DNA of 38,793 nucleotides. Source: Pseudomonadota bacterium (GTDB lineage Bacteria > Pseudomonadota > Gammaproteobacteria > Acidiferrobacterales > Acidiferrobacteraceae). The position numbers were made by a program, and so were the translations under genes. The stretch covers positions 1 through 38,793 of the forward strand of contig JAKARW010000001.1 in NCBI GenBank assembly GCA_021819125.1. Direction: 5' to 3'. The notes below the pieces were generated by a model. The model worked only from the letters and a program-made list of their open reading frames with translations. It did not search any database and had not been told where the DNA came from. Positions within the stretch are counted from its first letter, which is position 1; every line of letters begins with the position of its first letter. Below, piece after piece: positions 7,859-16,437 of the stretch.

Positions 7859-9055
7859 ATGACTTCTATGATCGCGTCGTGCCTACCGAAGCTAAACCTG
7901 AGGGGTCGCCATCTGTTGCCCATCTTCCAGGGCGGCATGGGGGTGGCCATCTCGGCCCACAAGCTCGCCGCTGCGGTGGCGCGTGAGGGCGCGGTCGGCA
8001 CCATCGCAAGCGTCGATCTGCGGCATTTGCACCCGGACATCATGAGCCGCCTGCGCCGCTGCCGGGACACGCACAAGATGCTCGACGCGAACCTCGAGGC
8101 CCTGGACCGCGAGGTCAAGGCGGCGCGCGCCGCTGCGGGACCTACGGGCTTCATCGCAGTCAATGTCATGCGTGCGCTCAATCATTACGCCGATTTCGTC
8201 CGCCAGGCCTGCCTTAGTGGCGCCAACGCCATCGTCATGGGGGCTGGGCTGCCGCTTGATCTCCCCGAACTGACCGAGGGGCACGACGTCGCCCTGATTC
8301 CCATCCTCTCCGAGGAGCGCGGGGTCGAGGTTCTGCTGCGTAAGTGGATGCGTAAGGGCCGACTCCCCGATGCGGTCATCATAGAACACCCGGGCCGTGC
8401 CGGCGGCCATCTCGGCGCCTCGCGGCTGGCCGATGTCGACTCCCCGCGCTTTGATTTTCGCCATGTCCTGAAGGAGGCCTTGGCGCTGTTCAAGAAGCTC
8501 GGCGTCGCCGCCGAGCGTATCCCGCTCATTCCGGCCGGAGGCATTGGCTCGTTCCGGGCCATTCGCGAACTGCTCGATCATGGCGCCTCGGGGGTGCAAT
8601 TGGGGACGGCGTTCGCGGTGACCGAGGAGTGCGATGCGCACCCGAACTTCAAGCGGGTATTGGCCGAGGCGCGCGGCGAGGATATCGTCACCTTCATGAG
8701 CGCCGCGGGCCTTCCCGCGCGCGCGGTCCTGACACCCTGGCTCAAGCGCTATCTGGCGCGCGAGACCCTTTTGAAGGCCCGTGCCTCAAATCGTTGCGGG
8801 GGATGTGCGAGTCGGCTGGAGTGCCTGAGCCATTGCGGCTTCAAGGATGGCAATCCCGACGCCGGGCAATTCTGTATCGAGACTCAGCTTGCGGCGGCGG
8901 CCAAGGGCAATGTCGAGCAAGGGCTCTTTTTCCGGGGGGATGCGCCGTTGCCGTTCGGCCATGAGATCCGGCCGGTGCGCCATCTCCTCGAGTACCTCTT
9001 GACCGGGGTAGCGCCGGCCCTGGTACCGCCCGTGGCGGTCCCCCTGACCGCCTAA
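7859..9055 (+). CDS. Nitronate monooxygenase-like FMN protein with Cys-rich C-terminal part
   Basis: A 398-residue TIM-barrel flavoprotein of the NMO / 2-nitropropane dioxygenase family. PIFQGGMGVAIS at the N terminus, the EHPGRAGGH segment, and the phosphate-binding IPAGGIGS and GVQLGTAF motifs identify the family and predict FMN binding. Family members oxidise nitronates, but many are simply NAD(P)H-quinone reductases or unassigned, so the substrate is open. Near the C terminus is a run of five cysteines (RCGGC, ECLSHC, then GQFC), which related proteobacterial proteins also carry and which could bind a metal or cluster. It lies in the hemN-cytochrome-hemerythrin cluster. An in-frame ATG nine bases later is an alternative start. 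Confidence 0.8.
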   Translation: MTSMIASCLPKLNLRGRHLLPIFQGGMGVAISAHKLAAAVAREGAVGTIASVDLRHLHPDIMSRLRRCRDTHKMLDANLEALDREVKAARAAAGPTGFIAVNVMRALNHYADFVRQACLSGANAIVMGAGLPLDLPELTEGHDVALIPILSEERGVEVLLRKWMRKGRLPDAVIIEHPGRAGGHLGASRLADVDSPRFDFRHVLKEALALFKKLGVAAERIPLIPAGGIGSFRAIRELLDHGASGVQLGTAFAVTEECDAHPNFKRVLAEARGEDIVTFMSAAGLPARAVLTPWLKRYLARETLLKARASNRCGGCASRLECLSHCGFKDGNPDAGQFCIETQLAAAAKGNVEQGLFFRGDAPLPFGHEIRPVRHLLEYLLTGVAPALVPPVAVPLTA

Positions 9056-9063
9056 GCCGCATC

Positions 9064-9804
9064 ATGTCGTGCTGTCACGTCCTTGATCTGCGGCTTACGC
9101 CACAAGGGGTGTCGCCATCCACTTACGCCTACTCTGTCCTGCGTGAGATGGGTCCCGGCGAATCCCTGCGCCTGTGGAGCCCCGAGGGGCCCACGTTACT
9201 CATGGCTCAGCTTCAGAATCACATGCGCCATACGCTTGTCTGGCAGGCCGTCACCGACGGTCAGGGTTACCTGATCACATTGCATATTCGCGGCCCCGGC
9301 GAGGCGCTTACGCTCACCGACACTTTGCGCCGCGACCATGACGATATGGACGCCCATCTCGTCCGATCGCTGTCTTTGGTCAGCGGCGGACGCTGGCAAG
9401 AGGCGGTCTTCGAGGTGACGGCCCTCGACCGCGCCTTGCGCACCCACATCCTTCTCGAAAACGACCTTCTCGCGCCAGTGGGCGCCCGCGACCTGGAAGA
9501 GCCGACATCGCTCATGCGCCGCGAGCACGACGACATCCTGATCCAGCTGGATGCGATCCAGGAGGTCTGCCTGTCCCCCGAGCAGTCCTGCCAAGACCTG
9601 GACACCTGGCTTGGGCTCCTTGCCGCGAGCCTCAATAAGCACGAGTTTCGGGAAGAGACGCTCTTATTCGGTGCCTGGGAGCGGGCCGCCGGCGCGCACA
9701 AAAGCCTTCTGGACGAGGTACGCCGGCGCTTGTCGTCCCGTGTTCTCGAGCCGCAAGCGGCCCCGCGACCTTATGCGGCGCGTACCGGCACAAGGCCGAT
9801 ATAA
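9064..9804 (+). CDS. DUF2249-hemerythrin two-domain protein
   Basis: A 246-residue cytoplasmic protein. The first 75 or so residues resemble the DUF2249 (TusA/SirA-like) domain, with a DLR start and the GESLRLW segment. Residues about 85-220 form a hemerythrin HHE-type bundle: RRDHDDMDAHL, then THILLEND, RREHDDI, and NKHEFREETLLF supply the His and acidic ligands expected for a di-iron site. Hemerythrins of this kind bind O2 or NO or help repair iron-sulfur clusters. It starts eight bases after the NMO-like gene and is the last gene of the hemN cluster; its 3' end overlaps the convergent hemolysin III-family gene by 34 bases. The role in oxygen or NO sensing is inference. Confidence 0.75.
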   Translation: MSCCHVLDLRLTPQGVSPSTYAYSVLREMGPGESLRLWSPEGPTLLMAQLQNHMRHTLVWQAVTDGQGYLITLHIRGPGEALTLTDTLRRDHDDMDAHLVRSLSLVSGGRWQEAVFEVTALDRALRTHILLENDLLAPVGARDLEEPTSLMRREHDDILIQLDAIQEVCLSPEQSCQDLDTWLGLLAASLNKHEFREETLLFGAWERAAGAHKSLLDEVRRRLSSRVLEPQAAPRPYAARTGTRPI

Positions 9805-10406
9805 AACAACACCGCGCAGTATTGCGCAACGCTTCCCCCCAGCACGAACAGGTGCCAGATCCCGTGGGCCCACGGCCATTTTTCGTCAAGCAGAAAAAAT
9901 ACCGCGCCCACGGTGTACAAGAGCCCACCGGCGGCAAGCCACGCAAAGCCCGCCGGCGCCAAGTGGCGCATGAGGGGCTGCAGGGCGATGACGATCAGCC
10001 ACCCCATGACCCCGTAGAAGATCATCGACAGCCGCCGCGATCTCTGAGGGATGAATTCCTGGACGATGCCAAGCACCGCAAGGCCCCACAGGACCCCGAA
10101 CAGCGACCAGCCCCACGGTCCACGCAAAGGCCCCAGGACGAACGGGGTATAGGTCCCGGCGATCAGGAGATAGATGGCGACATGGTCGAGCCGCTTGAAT
10201 ACGCTCCGTGCCCGGCCCGTAAGGCCGTGGTAGAGACCCGACATGGTATACAGAAATACGAGCGTGAGCCCATAGATGCTGAAGCTCACGATGCGCCAGG
10301 GATCCGCGCGTAGAGCCGCGAATACGATTAACACGACGGTGCCTGCGATGGCGAGCAGGCCGCCTGCAATATGGCTGAGACTATTGAATCGTTCGGAGTG
10401 CAACAT
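9771..10406 (-). CDS. Hemolysin III / PAQR-family membrane protein
   Basis: A seven-helix integral membrane protein of about 211 residues. The N terminus ERFNSLSHIAGG, the SGLYH motif, LDHVAIYLLIAGTYTPF and the final HGIWHLFVLGGS are hallmarks of the hemolysin III (YqfA/TrhA) branch of the PAQR family, whose conserved His residues bind a metal. In bacteria such proteins are linked to membrane lipid homeostasis; the hemolysin name is historical. The ATG at 10406 follows GAGGGA; a GTG 12 bases upstream is an alternative. Its 3' end overlaps the convergent hemerythrin gene by 34 bases. Confidence 0.88.
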   Translation of the reverse strand: MLHSERFNSLSHIAGGLLAIAGTVVLIVFAALRADPWRIVSFSIYGLTLVFLYTMSGLYHGLTGRARSVFKRLDHVAIYLLIAGTYTPFVLGPLRGPWGWSLFGVLWGLAVLGIVQEFIPQRSRRLSMIFYGVMGWLIVIALQPLMRHLAPAGFAWLAAGGLLYTVGAVFFLLDEKWPWAHGIWHLFVLGGSVAQYCAVLFYIGLVPVRAA

Positions 10407-10691
10407 GCCATCCCTCACGGCCAGTATAACATCGGACTACCCGGGTCCCGTAGGCGGCGCCAGGTCATCTGCCCCATCACGTCCGCCCACCTCGGGCCTC
10501 GGTTAAGCTTCATGGTGCGCCCAGCGCCTTAAAGTCCCCCGCAACCCGTCCTTTTTCGGTCTTGCCGCGACGGCCCTCACGATGGGCGCCTTCGAGATCA
10601 GAGGCTCATGGGCTCGGGGCCGGGGCCGCAATCACCGCCGCCGACCCAAAGCCGAACAGCGCGGCGGGGTCGGGCCCCTTCGGGGACACCT

Positions 10692-11486
10692 TCAGCCGCG
10701 GCTTATGAGGCGTGCCAGGGGCGCGGGCAGCAGGGCCTGCGTGCGTACCCAGGCAAGACCGATCATCTCATGGAAGATCAACGCCGACAGGGCAAGCGCG
10801 TGGGCGCTGGGGAGATAGGCGAGGATCGTCTGGTCACGACGCGAGCGCGTGATGAAATCCGTGGGGGCGGGCACCACCTTGAAGCCTGCAGCGCGAAACA
10901 GCGCGACGGCGCGTGGCATGTGCCAAGCTTGAGTCACAAGGAAGATCGAGTGAATGTTCTGGGATCGCAGGACCAACCACGAGTAGCTGGCATTTTGCGC
11001 CGTGGTCTTCGAACTCGCCTCCACCCACTTGACGGGGGTCCCGAAGTCCCGGTTCAGGACGCGGCGCATGAGCCATGCCGCGGCGGTTCCGCCAAGGGGG
11101 GCGCCGCCCGAGACCAGGATCGGAAGATGAGTTTCGCGAAAAAGCCGCGCGGCGTAGCGTAGGCGCACCAGGGTGTCAGTACCCACGGTATCGTGCCCGC
11201 CGTATTCCGGGGCATTGTGGTAGCGTCCGGCGGCAAGCACGACGATCGCCCGCGGGCCGATCGGCAGGGGGCGCTTTAAGGCCGGATAACTTTCCCAGTC
11301 GCGTGCAAGCGGGGTACTTACGGCCGGCAGGCTCATAGCGAGAAGGCCGGCCCACGACAATACCACAATGGCCGTGCCCGTCTTCGGTCGGCGGGCCGCG
11401 AGCAGTATCAGGCCCACGGCCATCGGCACCAGAAAAAGTCCGGGCGGGGTGAGACAGGCGTTTATCAGGCCATGCCAGGCAATCAC
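10692..11486 (-). CDS. YdcF/ElyC-like DUF218 membrane-anchored protein
   Basis: A 264-residue protein with two N-terminal hydrophobic segments (about residues 12-32 and 38-56) and a DUF218 domain. The domain shows AIVVLAAGR at its first strand, then ILVSGGAP, an [11 protein letters not shown] segment and [11 protein letters not shown], all typical of YdcF, SanA and ElyC. These proteins affect envelope integrity or peptidoglycan precursor supply, but their chemistry is not settled. The GTG start overlaps the lipA stop codon in a GTGA arrangement, so it is translationally coupled to lipA and ends that operon. Confidence 0.82.
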   Translation of the reverse strand: MIAWHGLINACLTPPGLFLVPMAVGLILLAARRPKTGTAIVVLSWAGLLAMSLPAVSTPLARDWESYPALKRPLPIGPRAIVVLAAGRYHNAPEYGGHDTVGTDTLVRLRYAARLFRETHLPILVSGGAPLGGTAAAWLMRRVLNRDFGTPVKWVEASSKTTAQNASYSWLVLRSQNIHSIFLVTQAWHMPRAVALFRAAGFKVVPAPTDFITRSRRDQTILAYLPSAHALALSALIFHEMIGLAWVRTQALLPAPLARLISRG

Positions 11487-12439
11487 GTCCCCACGGTCTC
11501 CCCCGCGGCCTGGCGGTCGGCATGATAGGAGGATCGCACGAGCGGGCCGCTTGCGACGTTGCGAAAGCCGAGCTTGCGCGCGAGCGCTCCGATCTCAGCG
11601 AATTCCTCGGGGGTCATATAACGGTCGACGGCCAAATGCGCAAGGCTCGGGCGAAGATATTGTCCCACCGTAAGCCATTCGCAGCCGTGGGCGCGCAAGT
11701 CCATGAGTGTCTGCTCGATCTCCGCGTGACTCTCGCCCAGGCCCACCATGAGACCGGATTTGGTGGGGATATCCGGATAGCGATGCTTGAAGGCCTTCAG
11801 GAGCGCAAGCGAGCCCTCGTAATCGGCGCCGGGGCGTGCCACCTTATAAAGTCGCGGCACGGTCTCCATGTTGTGATTGAAGATATCCGGAGGCGCCACC
11901 GCCAGTGCATCCAGTGCCGCCTCGACCCGCCCCCGGAAATCGGGTACCAGGGTTTCGATCCGGACCGCGGGGGCACGCGCACGTATCGCGCCGACGCAGG
12001 CCGCGAAATGAGACCCCCCTCCATCACGCAAGTCGTCGCGGTCGACCGAGGTAATCACCACGAAGCGTAGCCCCATGGCCGCTATAGCCTGGGCGAGATG
12101 CGCCGGTTCGTCGGGGTCGAGCGCATCGGGACGGCCGTGCGCGACGTCGCAAAAAGGGCATCGGCGCGTGCACAAGCGCCCCATGATCATAAAGGTTGCG
12201 GTACCGTGCCCGAAGCATTCGCCGATGTTCGGGCAGGACGCTTCTTCGCAAACACTGTGGAGGGCGTGGTTGCGTAAAACCGCCTTGAGGCGCCCTACGT
12301 CGGGAGACAGGGGTGAGCGCACGCGCAGCCACGCGGGCTTAGGCGCCGGATGTCCGGCCGCGGCGACCCGCACCTTGATCTTCTCAAGCCCCTTAAGGGC
12401 TCGTGGACTGCCGGGATGTGTGTCCGATGTCTGCGTCAT
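11483..12439 (-). CDS. lipA: LipA, lipoyl synthase
   Basis: A radical-SAM enzyme of 318 residues that inserts two sulfurs into octanoyl groups to make lipoyl cofactors on carrier domains. Both clusters are visible: the auxiliary-cluster cysteines C64, C69 and C75 ([12 protein letters not shown]) and the radical-SAM CTRRCPFC (C90, C94, C97). [12 protein letters not shown] and the C-terminal RSSYHADR, whose Ser binds the auxiliary cluster, are also present. The start codon overlaps the 3' end of lipB by 47 bases. It lies in the conserved order ybeD-lipB-lipA. Confidence 0.96.
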   Translation of the reverse strand: MTQTSDTHPGSPRALKGLEKIKVRVAAAGHPAPKPAWLRVRSPLSPDVGRLKAVLRNHALHSVCEEASCPNIGECFGHGTATFMIMGRLCTRRCPFCDVAHGRPDALDPDEPAHLAQAIAAMGLRFVVITSVDRDDLRDGGGSHFAACVGAIRARAPAVRIETLVPDFRGRVEAALDALAVAPPDIFNHNMETVPRLYKVARPGADYEGSLALLKAFKHRYPDIPTKSGLMVGLGESHAEIEQTLMDLRAHGCEWLTVGQYLRPSLAHLAVDRYMTPEEFAEIGALARKLGFRNVASGPLVRSSYHADRQAAGETVGT

Positions 12440-13070
12440 GCACGTGGTCTTCCGGGTGATGCGTTAAGCGCGTTATGAGTTTCGAGACCAGGACCGGGGC
12501 CACCTGGTCCATGGCCGCCGGCACTCCGCAATCGGCTATTTGCGTCATACGCAGCCCGCGGTAACCACAGGGCGCAATGGCTGCGAAAGGCCTAAGGTCC
12601 ATGGCGACGTTCAAGGCCAAGCCATGATAGCTACGCCCGCCTCGGATACGCAATCCCAGAGACGCGATCTTGGCCTCGCCGACATAAACGCCAGGCGCGC
12701 CGGGCCGTGTGTGTGCGTCGCGTATATGAAAAACCGCGAGCGTGTCCTGAACGGCGGATTCCAGGGCCGACACCAGGTGCCGGACCCCGATCCTGCGGCG
12801 TGTAAGGTCGATCAGGGTGTAGACGATGAGTTGGCCCGGGCCGTGATAGGTAAGATCCCCCCCGCGATCGGTGTCCACCGTCGGGATCGCGCCCGCGGGC
12901 GCGGCCTCTTTGGCGTTGCGTCCACGCGTATAGACAGGGGCGTGTTCCAAGACCCAGATCTCATCTGGCGTGTCGTCTGCGCGCGCCTCGCTGAATGCGC
13001 GCATGGCCCGCCAGCTCTCTTCAAAATCCACCAAGCCGTGCCAGTGATGAACCTTGAAGTTCTCTATCAT
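12393..13070 (-). CDS. lipB: LipB, octanoyl-[ACP]:protein N-octanoyltransferase
   Basis: A 225-residue acyltransferase that moves octanoate from acyl carrier protein to apo-lipoyl domains, the step before LipA. The [15 protein letters not shown] block, the [11 protein letters not shown] segment with the catalytic Lys, and PCGYRG with the catalytic Cys are all present. Its ATG overlaps the ybeD stop as ATGA, so the genes are coupled. The protein carries a slightly long C-terminal tail that overlaps the start of lipA. Confidence 0.95.
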   Translation of the reverse strand: MIENFKVHHWHGLVDFEESWRAMRAFSEARADDTPDEIWVLEHAPVYTRGRNAKEAAPAGAIPTVDTDRGGDLTYHGPGQLIVYTLIDLTRRRIGVRHLVSALESAVQDTLAVFHIRDAHTRPGAPGVYVGEAKIASLGLRIRGGRSYHGLALNVAMDLRPFAAIAPCGYRGLRMTQIADCGVPAAMDQVAPVLVSKLITRLTHHPEDHVHDADIGHTSRQSTSP

Positions 13071-13351
13071 AGCGCCACGAGAACGTCGGGCGACGCACTC
13101 AAGGCCTCATAGATGGCATCGAGCTGTGCCCTTGCAGTGGCGCGGATAGTCAGCGTGATGGCAAGATATTTCCCGCCACGGCTCTCGCGGCTTGTGCAAG
13201 ACAACAGATCCTCGGGCCCGATGTGTCGTGAGACGATCTCGTGGACCAGGGCCTCGAAGCGCGGCGATCGCTCGCCCATCGCCTTGATATCGATCGTACA
13301 GGGGAAGGTCAGGATCTCGCGTGCCTTGCCGTCGTGCCCGTTTGTCGCCAT
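13067..13351 (-). CDS. ybeD: YbeD-like DUF493 protein
   Basis: A 94-residue protein of the UPF0250/DUF493 family, recognised from LTFPCTIDIKAMGE at the start and the KYLAITLTIRATARAQLDAIYEAL-type C-terminal fold (split over about residues 62-85). The fold is ferredoxin-like, resembling ACT regulatory domains. It is found next to lipB in many proteobacteria, suggesting a role with lipoate synthesis, but the biochemical role is not established. The start follows the dat stop directly (TAG then ATG), with GGAGG seven bases upstream. Confidence 0.88.
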   Translation of the reverse strand: MATNGHDGKAREILTFPCTIDIKAMGERSPRFEALVHEIVSRHIGPEDLLSCTSRESRGGKYLAITLTIRATARAQLDAIYEALSASPDVLVAL

Positions 13352-14212
13352 CTACATCCTCCGGCCCATGCGTACTTCTTCCTTGAAGGTCTGAAAGGCC
13401 GAGTGCAGACGGCGAAACACAGGGCCTTGCACGCCGCCATCGCCCACCGGCCGGCCATCGATGTGCGTCACCGCCGCCACTTCACGGCTGGAACTTGTGA
13501 TGAAGACTTCGCGGGCGCCCGAAAGCTCGGTCCGGGATGGTGCGCGCTCCTCGACTGCGATGCCAAGCCCGGCGGCGAGCTCCAATACCACGTCGCGGGT
13601 GATGCCGCCTAGGATGAGATGGCTGCGCGGCGCGGTGCGCAGCCGGTCGCCGCACATCGCGAATACGTTGCTGACCGCGCCCTCGTTGACCCGGTCGTCC
13701 CGGACCAGCAGGGCCTCGTCAGCGCCTCGGCTTAAGGCCTCTTGAACCAACAAGACATTGGCGATGAGCGAAGTCGTCTTGATGTCGCAACGGGCCCAGC
13801 GGATGTCGTCGCACAAGACGGCGGTCACCTCGCAGGCGGCGCTACCCGTCGGCTCCGATACCCGTGGCCGCGCATAGGCAAACAGGGTGAGCGGGGCATT
13901 CGCCGGGAAGGCATGCTGGCGGGGCGCCGCCCCGCGCGTTACCTGCAGATACAAAGTCCCATCGCCGGACGGCAGGGTTTCGGCCAGCCGCGCACACACC
14001 GTCGGCCAGTGGACGGGACGCAGGCGCTCGTCCATACCGACTGCGGTCATACTGGCCTTGAGCCGCGCGAGGTGCGCCGCCTCCCGCAACCGACGATGTC
14101 CATAGACGGGTATCACCTCATAGACGCTGTCGCCGAAGATAAAGCCTCGATCGAAGACCGATACATGGGCGCTGTCAGCGGGTATCCAATCACCGTTCAG
14201 ATATACGAGCAT
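13352..14212 (-). CDS. dat: D-amino acid aminotransferase (class IV, PLP)
   Basis: A 286-residue fold-type IV aminotransferase. The N terminus VYLNGDWIPADSAHVSVFDRG and the block FGDSVYEVIPVY are typical of D-alanine transaminases. The PLP Lys is in CDIKTTSL, and NEGAVSNVF and GGITRDVVLELA complete the family signature. It interconverts D-Ala, D-Glu and related acids with their keto acids, supplying D-amino acids for peptidoglycan. In many related genomes dat sits between dacA and ybeD; here dacA is absent and rlpA lies 226 bases upstream. Branched-chain aminotransferase is the main alternative but fits less well. Confidence 0.85.
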   Translation of the reverse strand: MLVYLNGDWIPADSAHVSVFDRGFIFGDSVYEVIPVYGHRRLREAAHLARLKASMTAVGMDERLRPVHWPTVCARLAETLPSGDGTLYLQVTRGAAPRQHAFPANAPLTLFAYARPRVSEPTGSAACEVTAVLCDDIRWARCDIKTTSLIANVLLVQEALSRGADEALLVRDDRVNEGAVSNVFAMCGDRLRTAPRSHLILGGITRDVVLELAAGLGIAVEERAPSRTELSGAREVFITSSSREVAAVTHIDGRPVGDGGVQGPVFRRLHSAFQTFKEEVRMGRRM

Positions 14213-14353
14213 GGGATACTTCCCCTTTGGGCTAGCCGTGCGGCAATCGCGTCGCAGTCGGTGATCTTTCTGTGGTCATCGCGATGCCAAAAACGCCCCA
14301 TAAGTGGCGCGTCTTGCAACTTGCCCTACCGAATCGCGCAAAGCCCTGGCTGA

Positions 14354-14359
14354 ATTATA
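14354..14359 (-). promoter_or_regulatory. Candidate -10 element for dat-ybeD-lipB-lipA-ydcF
   Basis: A perfect TATAAT on the minus strand lies about 140 bases before the dat ATG, in the rlpA-dat gap. No good -35 hexamer sits at 16-18 bases. A separate promoter here would explain the break between the mre-rlpA and dat-lip gene groups. Confidence 0.35.
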
Positions 14360-14438
14360 AAGAGGTCCCGGGGTATGCGCCAGTTGCCGTAAGGCGCGGT
14401 CCGCGTGTCGCAAGCGGGATAAAGCCCGGGCACAATCT

Positions 14439-15269
14439 TCAAGGATCGATGATGAGGCCGTGTCCCATACCTTCCCGGTCTAGTCGCCTCGACAACGCCA
14501 GGGCCGCATCCTTATCCGCCTCCGGTCCCAGGCGCACGAGATAGAGGGCGCGGCCGTTCACGACATCAGGGAATATCCGCGGGTCCTTGAGCCCCTTTTT
14601 ATCGAGGCGGCGTATCAGGCGCTCGGCGTCCTGGTGGCGCGCGAACGCCCCCACCTGGACGAAAAAGTCCGCGCGCGCGGCATGCTGCGCCGGGTGCGGT
14701 CCGAAGACATCCGGCTCATGACGGTCGACCGGGATCGGCCGGCGGTGGGTCTCGCCTGGCACCAGTCCCACAACCTCCACCGGCGCGGTTCCGGTGGCAA
14801 GCACTCCTAGGCGCGCGGCGGCGGCGTAGGACAGATCAATGATGCGTCCAGGGTAGAATGGCCCGCGATCGTTCACGCGCACGATCACGGTCTTATTGTT
14901 ATTGAGGTTACGGACGAGCGCATAGCTTGGCAACGGCAGGACCTTGCTGGCCGCGGTCATGGCGTACATGTTATAGGTCTCGCCATCCGAGGTCTTTTGT
15001 CCATTGAAAGGCAGGCCATACCAGGATGCGATACCGCGCTTACGGTAGCCGGCTGCGGTTTTCAGAGGATAGTACGTCCGCCCGTCGACCGTATAGGGAC
15101 TATTGCCATAGGGGCTCAAGGTAAGCTTGTGCGGCACGATGTTGCGCGTCGAAAGGTCCGCGGGATTACGGTAACCGGTGCTCGGCAAAAAACCGCAACC
15201 GGCGAGCATGAATGCGAGACATAGACCGACCGCGAAGCGTCCATAGCCGGCCCCGTAACGACTGCCCAT
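14439..15269 (-). CDS. rlpA: RlpA-family lipoprotein, septal ring lytic transglycosylase
   Basis: A lipoprotein with a double-psi beta-barrel and a C-terminal SPOR domain. The lipobox LAGC follows a hydrophobic stretch, placing the protein at the outer membrane. GIASWYGLPFNGQKTSDGE and VRVNDRGPFYPGRIIDLS are the barrel's conserved blocks with the catalytic Asp region. The last 75 residues, from DFFVQVGAFA onward, are SPOR, which binds denuded glycan at division sites. The chosen ATG gives a normal-length signal peptide; an ATG at 15353, next to the rodA stop, would add 28 residues and remains possible. The gene follows rodA in the cell-shape operon. Confidence 0.9.
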   Translation of the reverse strand: MGSRYGAGYGRFAVGLCLAFMLAGCGFLPSTGYRNPADLSTRNIVPHKLTLSPYGNSPYTVDGRTYYPLKTAAGYRKRGIASWYGLPFNGQKTSDGETYNMYAMTAASKVLPLPSYALVRNLNNNKTVIVRVNDRGPFYPGRIIDLSYAAAARLGVLATGTAPVEVVGLVPGETHRRPIPVDRHEPDVFGPHPAQHAARADFFVQVGAFARHQDAERLIRRLDKKGLKDPRIFPDVVNGRALYLVRLGPEADKDAALALSRRLDREGMGHGLIIDP

Positions 15270-15357
15270 GGGTCGAGCCCCCGTGACCTGGGGAACCCAG
15301 GGTACAACATGTGCGGCCTCCACCGAAATCCTGGTCGCGGATTCCGTGGACATCGCG

Positions 15358-16437
15358 TCAGTTCACCAGACGGCGGTGGCTGTAGATGCTCATGAGCACT
15401 CCGAGACCGGCCATGATGATGATAAGCGAGGTGCCGCCGTAACTTAACAGCGGCAATGGCACGCCGACGACCGGCAAGATTCCCGCCACCATGCCCATGT
15501 TGATGAAGACATCAAAGAAAAACAGAATCGACAACGATCCGGCGAGCAGCCGGGAGTAGCTATCCTGCGCGGCAAAGGCGATGCGCAGGCCACGGTAGAC
15601 GATAAAGAGATACAGGCCAAGGAGTGCGAGGTTACCGAAAAGCCCGAACTCCTGGCAGAAAACCGCGAAAGCGAAGTCGGTGGTGCTGTCTGGCAGAAAA
15701 TGAAGGTGCGCTTGACTGCTGTTCAACCAGCCTTGCCCAAATAGGCCACCGGAGCCGACGGCGATCATCGCCTGGATGGCGTGGTAACCTGCCCCCAGGG
15801 GGTCGGCCTGCGGGTGGAACAGGATGTAGATCCGCTGGCGCTGGTAGTGATGCATGTGGGCCCACAGCACCGGGGCCGCGGCCGCGCCCATCATCAGGAC
15901 CGTGGCAATGGTTCGCCAACCGATGCCCGCCAGGAATAAAACGATAACGCCCGACAGCAGCACGACAAGCGCGGTTCCAAGATCCGGCTCCTTGGCAATC
16001 AATAGGACGGGGACAAGCAGGATGAGTGCCGCCGCGATGATGCGGCCGAGGCGTGGCGGCAGATGGCTGCGCGAAAAAAACCACGACAAGACCATGGGCA
16101 CGAGCAGTTTCATGAACTCCGATGGTTGTATGGACAACGGCCCCAGGGCAACCCAGCGGCGCGCCCCAAAGCGCACGACCCCAATCCCCAACACCGCGGC
16201 CAAGCCGACTACGCCTATGACAAACGCCGGAACCGACCAGCGCCGATAGGTCTCCGGAGGGATCTGGGCTATAGCTATCATGACCACAAATCCGATGGCA
16301 AGACGCGCGGCATCGCCCAACGCGAAGCCTAGGCTTTCCCCGCTCGCGCTATACAAAACCACGAGGCTTACGGCCGCCAGAATCGCGAGCGCGGTAAAGA
16401 GCGACTTGTCGATATGCCAGCGTTCAAAGAGCGTCAT
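15358..16437 (-). CDS. rodA: RodA, peptidoglycan glycosyltransferase of the elongasome
   Basis: A SEDS-family polytopic membrane protein of 359 residues, close to E. coli RodA (370). It polymerises lipid II glycan chains with PBP2. Recognised blocks are FGARRWVALGPLSIQPSEFMK (split across about residues 95-116), KEPDLGTALV, and PLPLLSYGGTSL near the C terminus. The start overlaps the mrdA stop as ATGA. A much longer open frame runs upstream through mrdA, but its N-terminal 260-odd residues are antisense-like, Arg- and Ser-rich sequence with no RodA character and are rejected. Confidence 0.95.
   Translation of the reverse strand: MTLFERWHIDKSLFTALAILAAVSLVVLYSASGESLGFALGDAARLAIGFVVMIAIAQIPPETYRRWSVPAFVIGVVGLAAVLGIGVVRFGARRWVALGPLSIQPSEFMKLLVPMVLSWFFSRSHLPPRLGRIIAAALILLVPVLLIAKEPDLGTALVVLLSGVIVLFLAGIGWRTIATVLMMGAAAAPVLWAHMHHYQRQRIYILFHPQADPLGAGYHAIQAMIAVGSGGLFGQGWLNSSQAHLHFLPDSTTDFAFAVFCQEFGLFGNLALLGLYLFIVYRGLRIAFAAQDSYSRLLAGSLSILFFFDVFINMGMVAGILPVVGVPLPLLSYGGTSLIIIMAGLGVLMSIYSHRRLVN

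Noticed and set aside
10675-10685. CCCC-TTC-GGGG hairpin near the end of the ydcF-like gene as a terminator
   Set aside because: The stem is only four pairs with no T-run on the relevant strand; such hairpins are expected by chance in GC-rich DNA.
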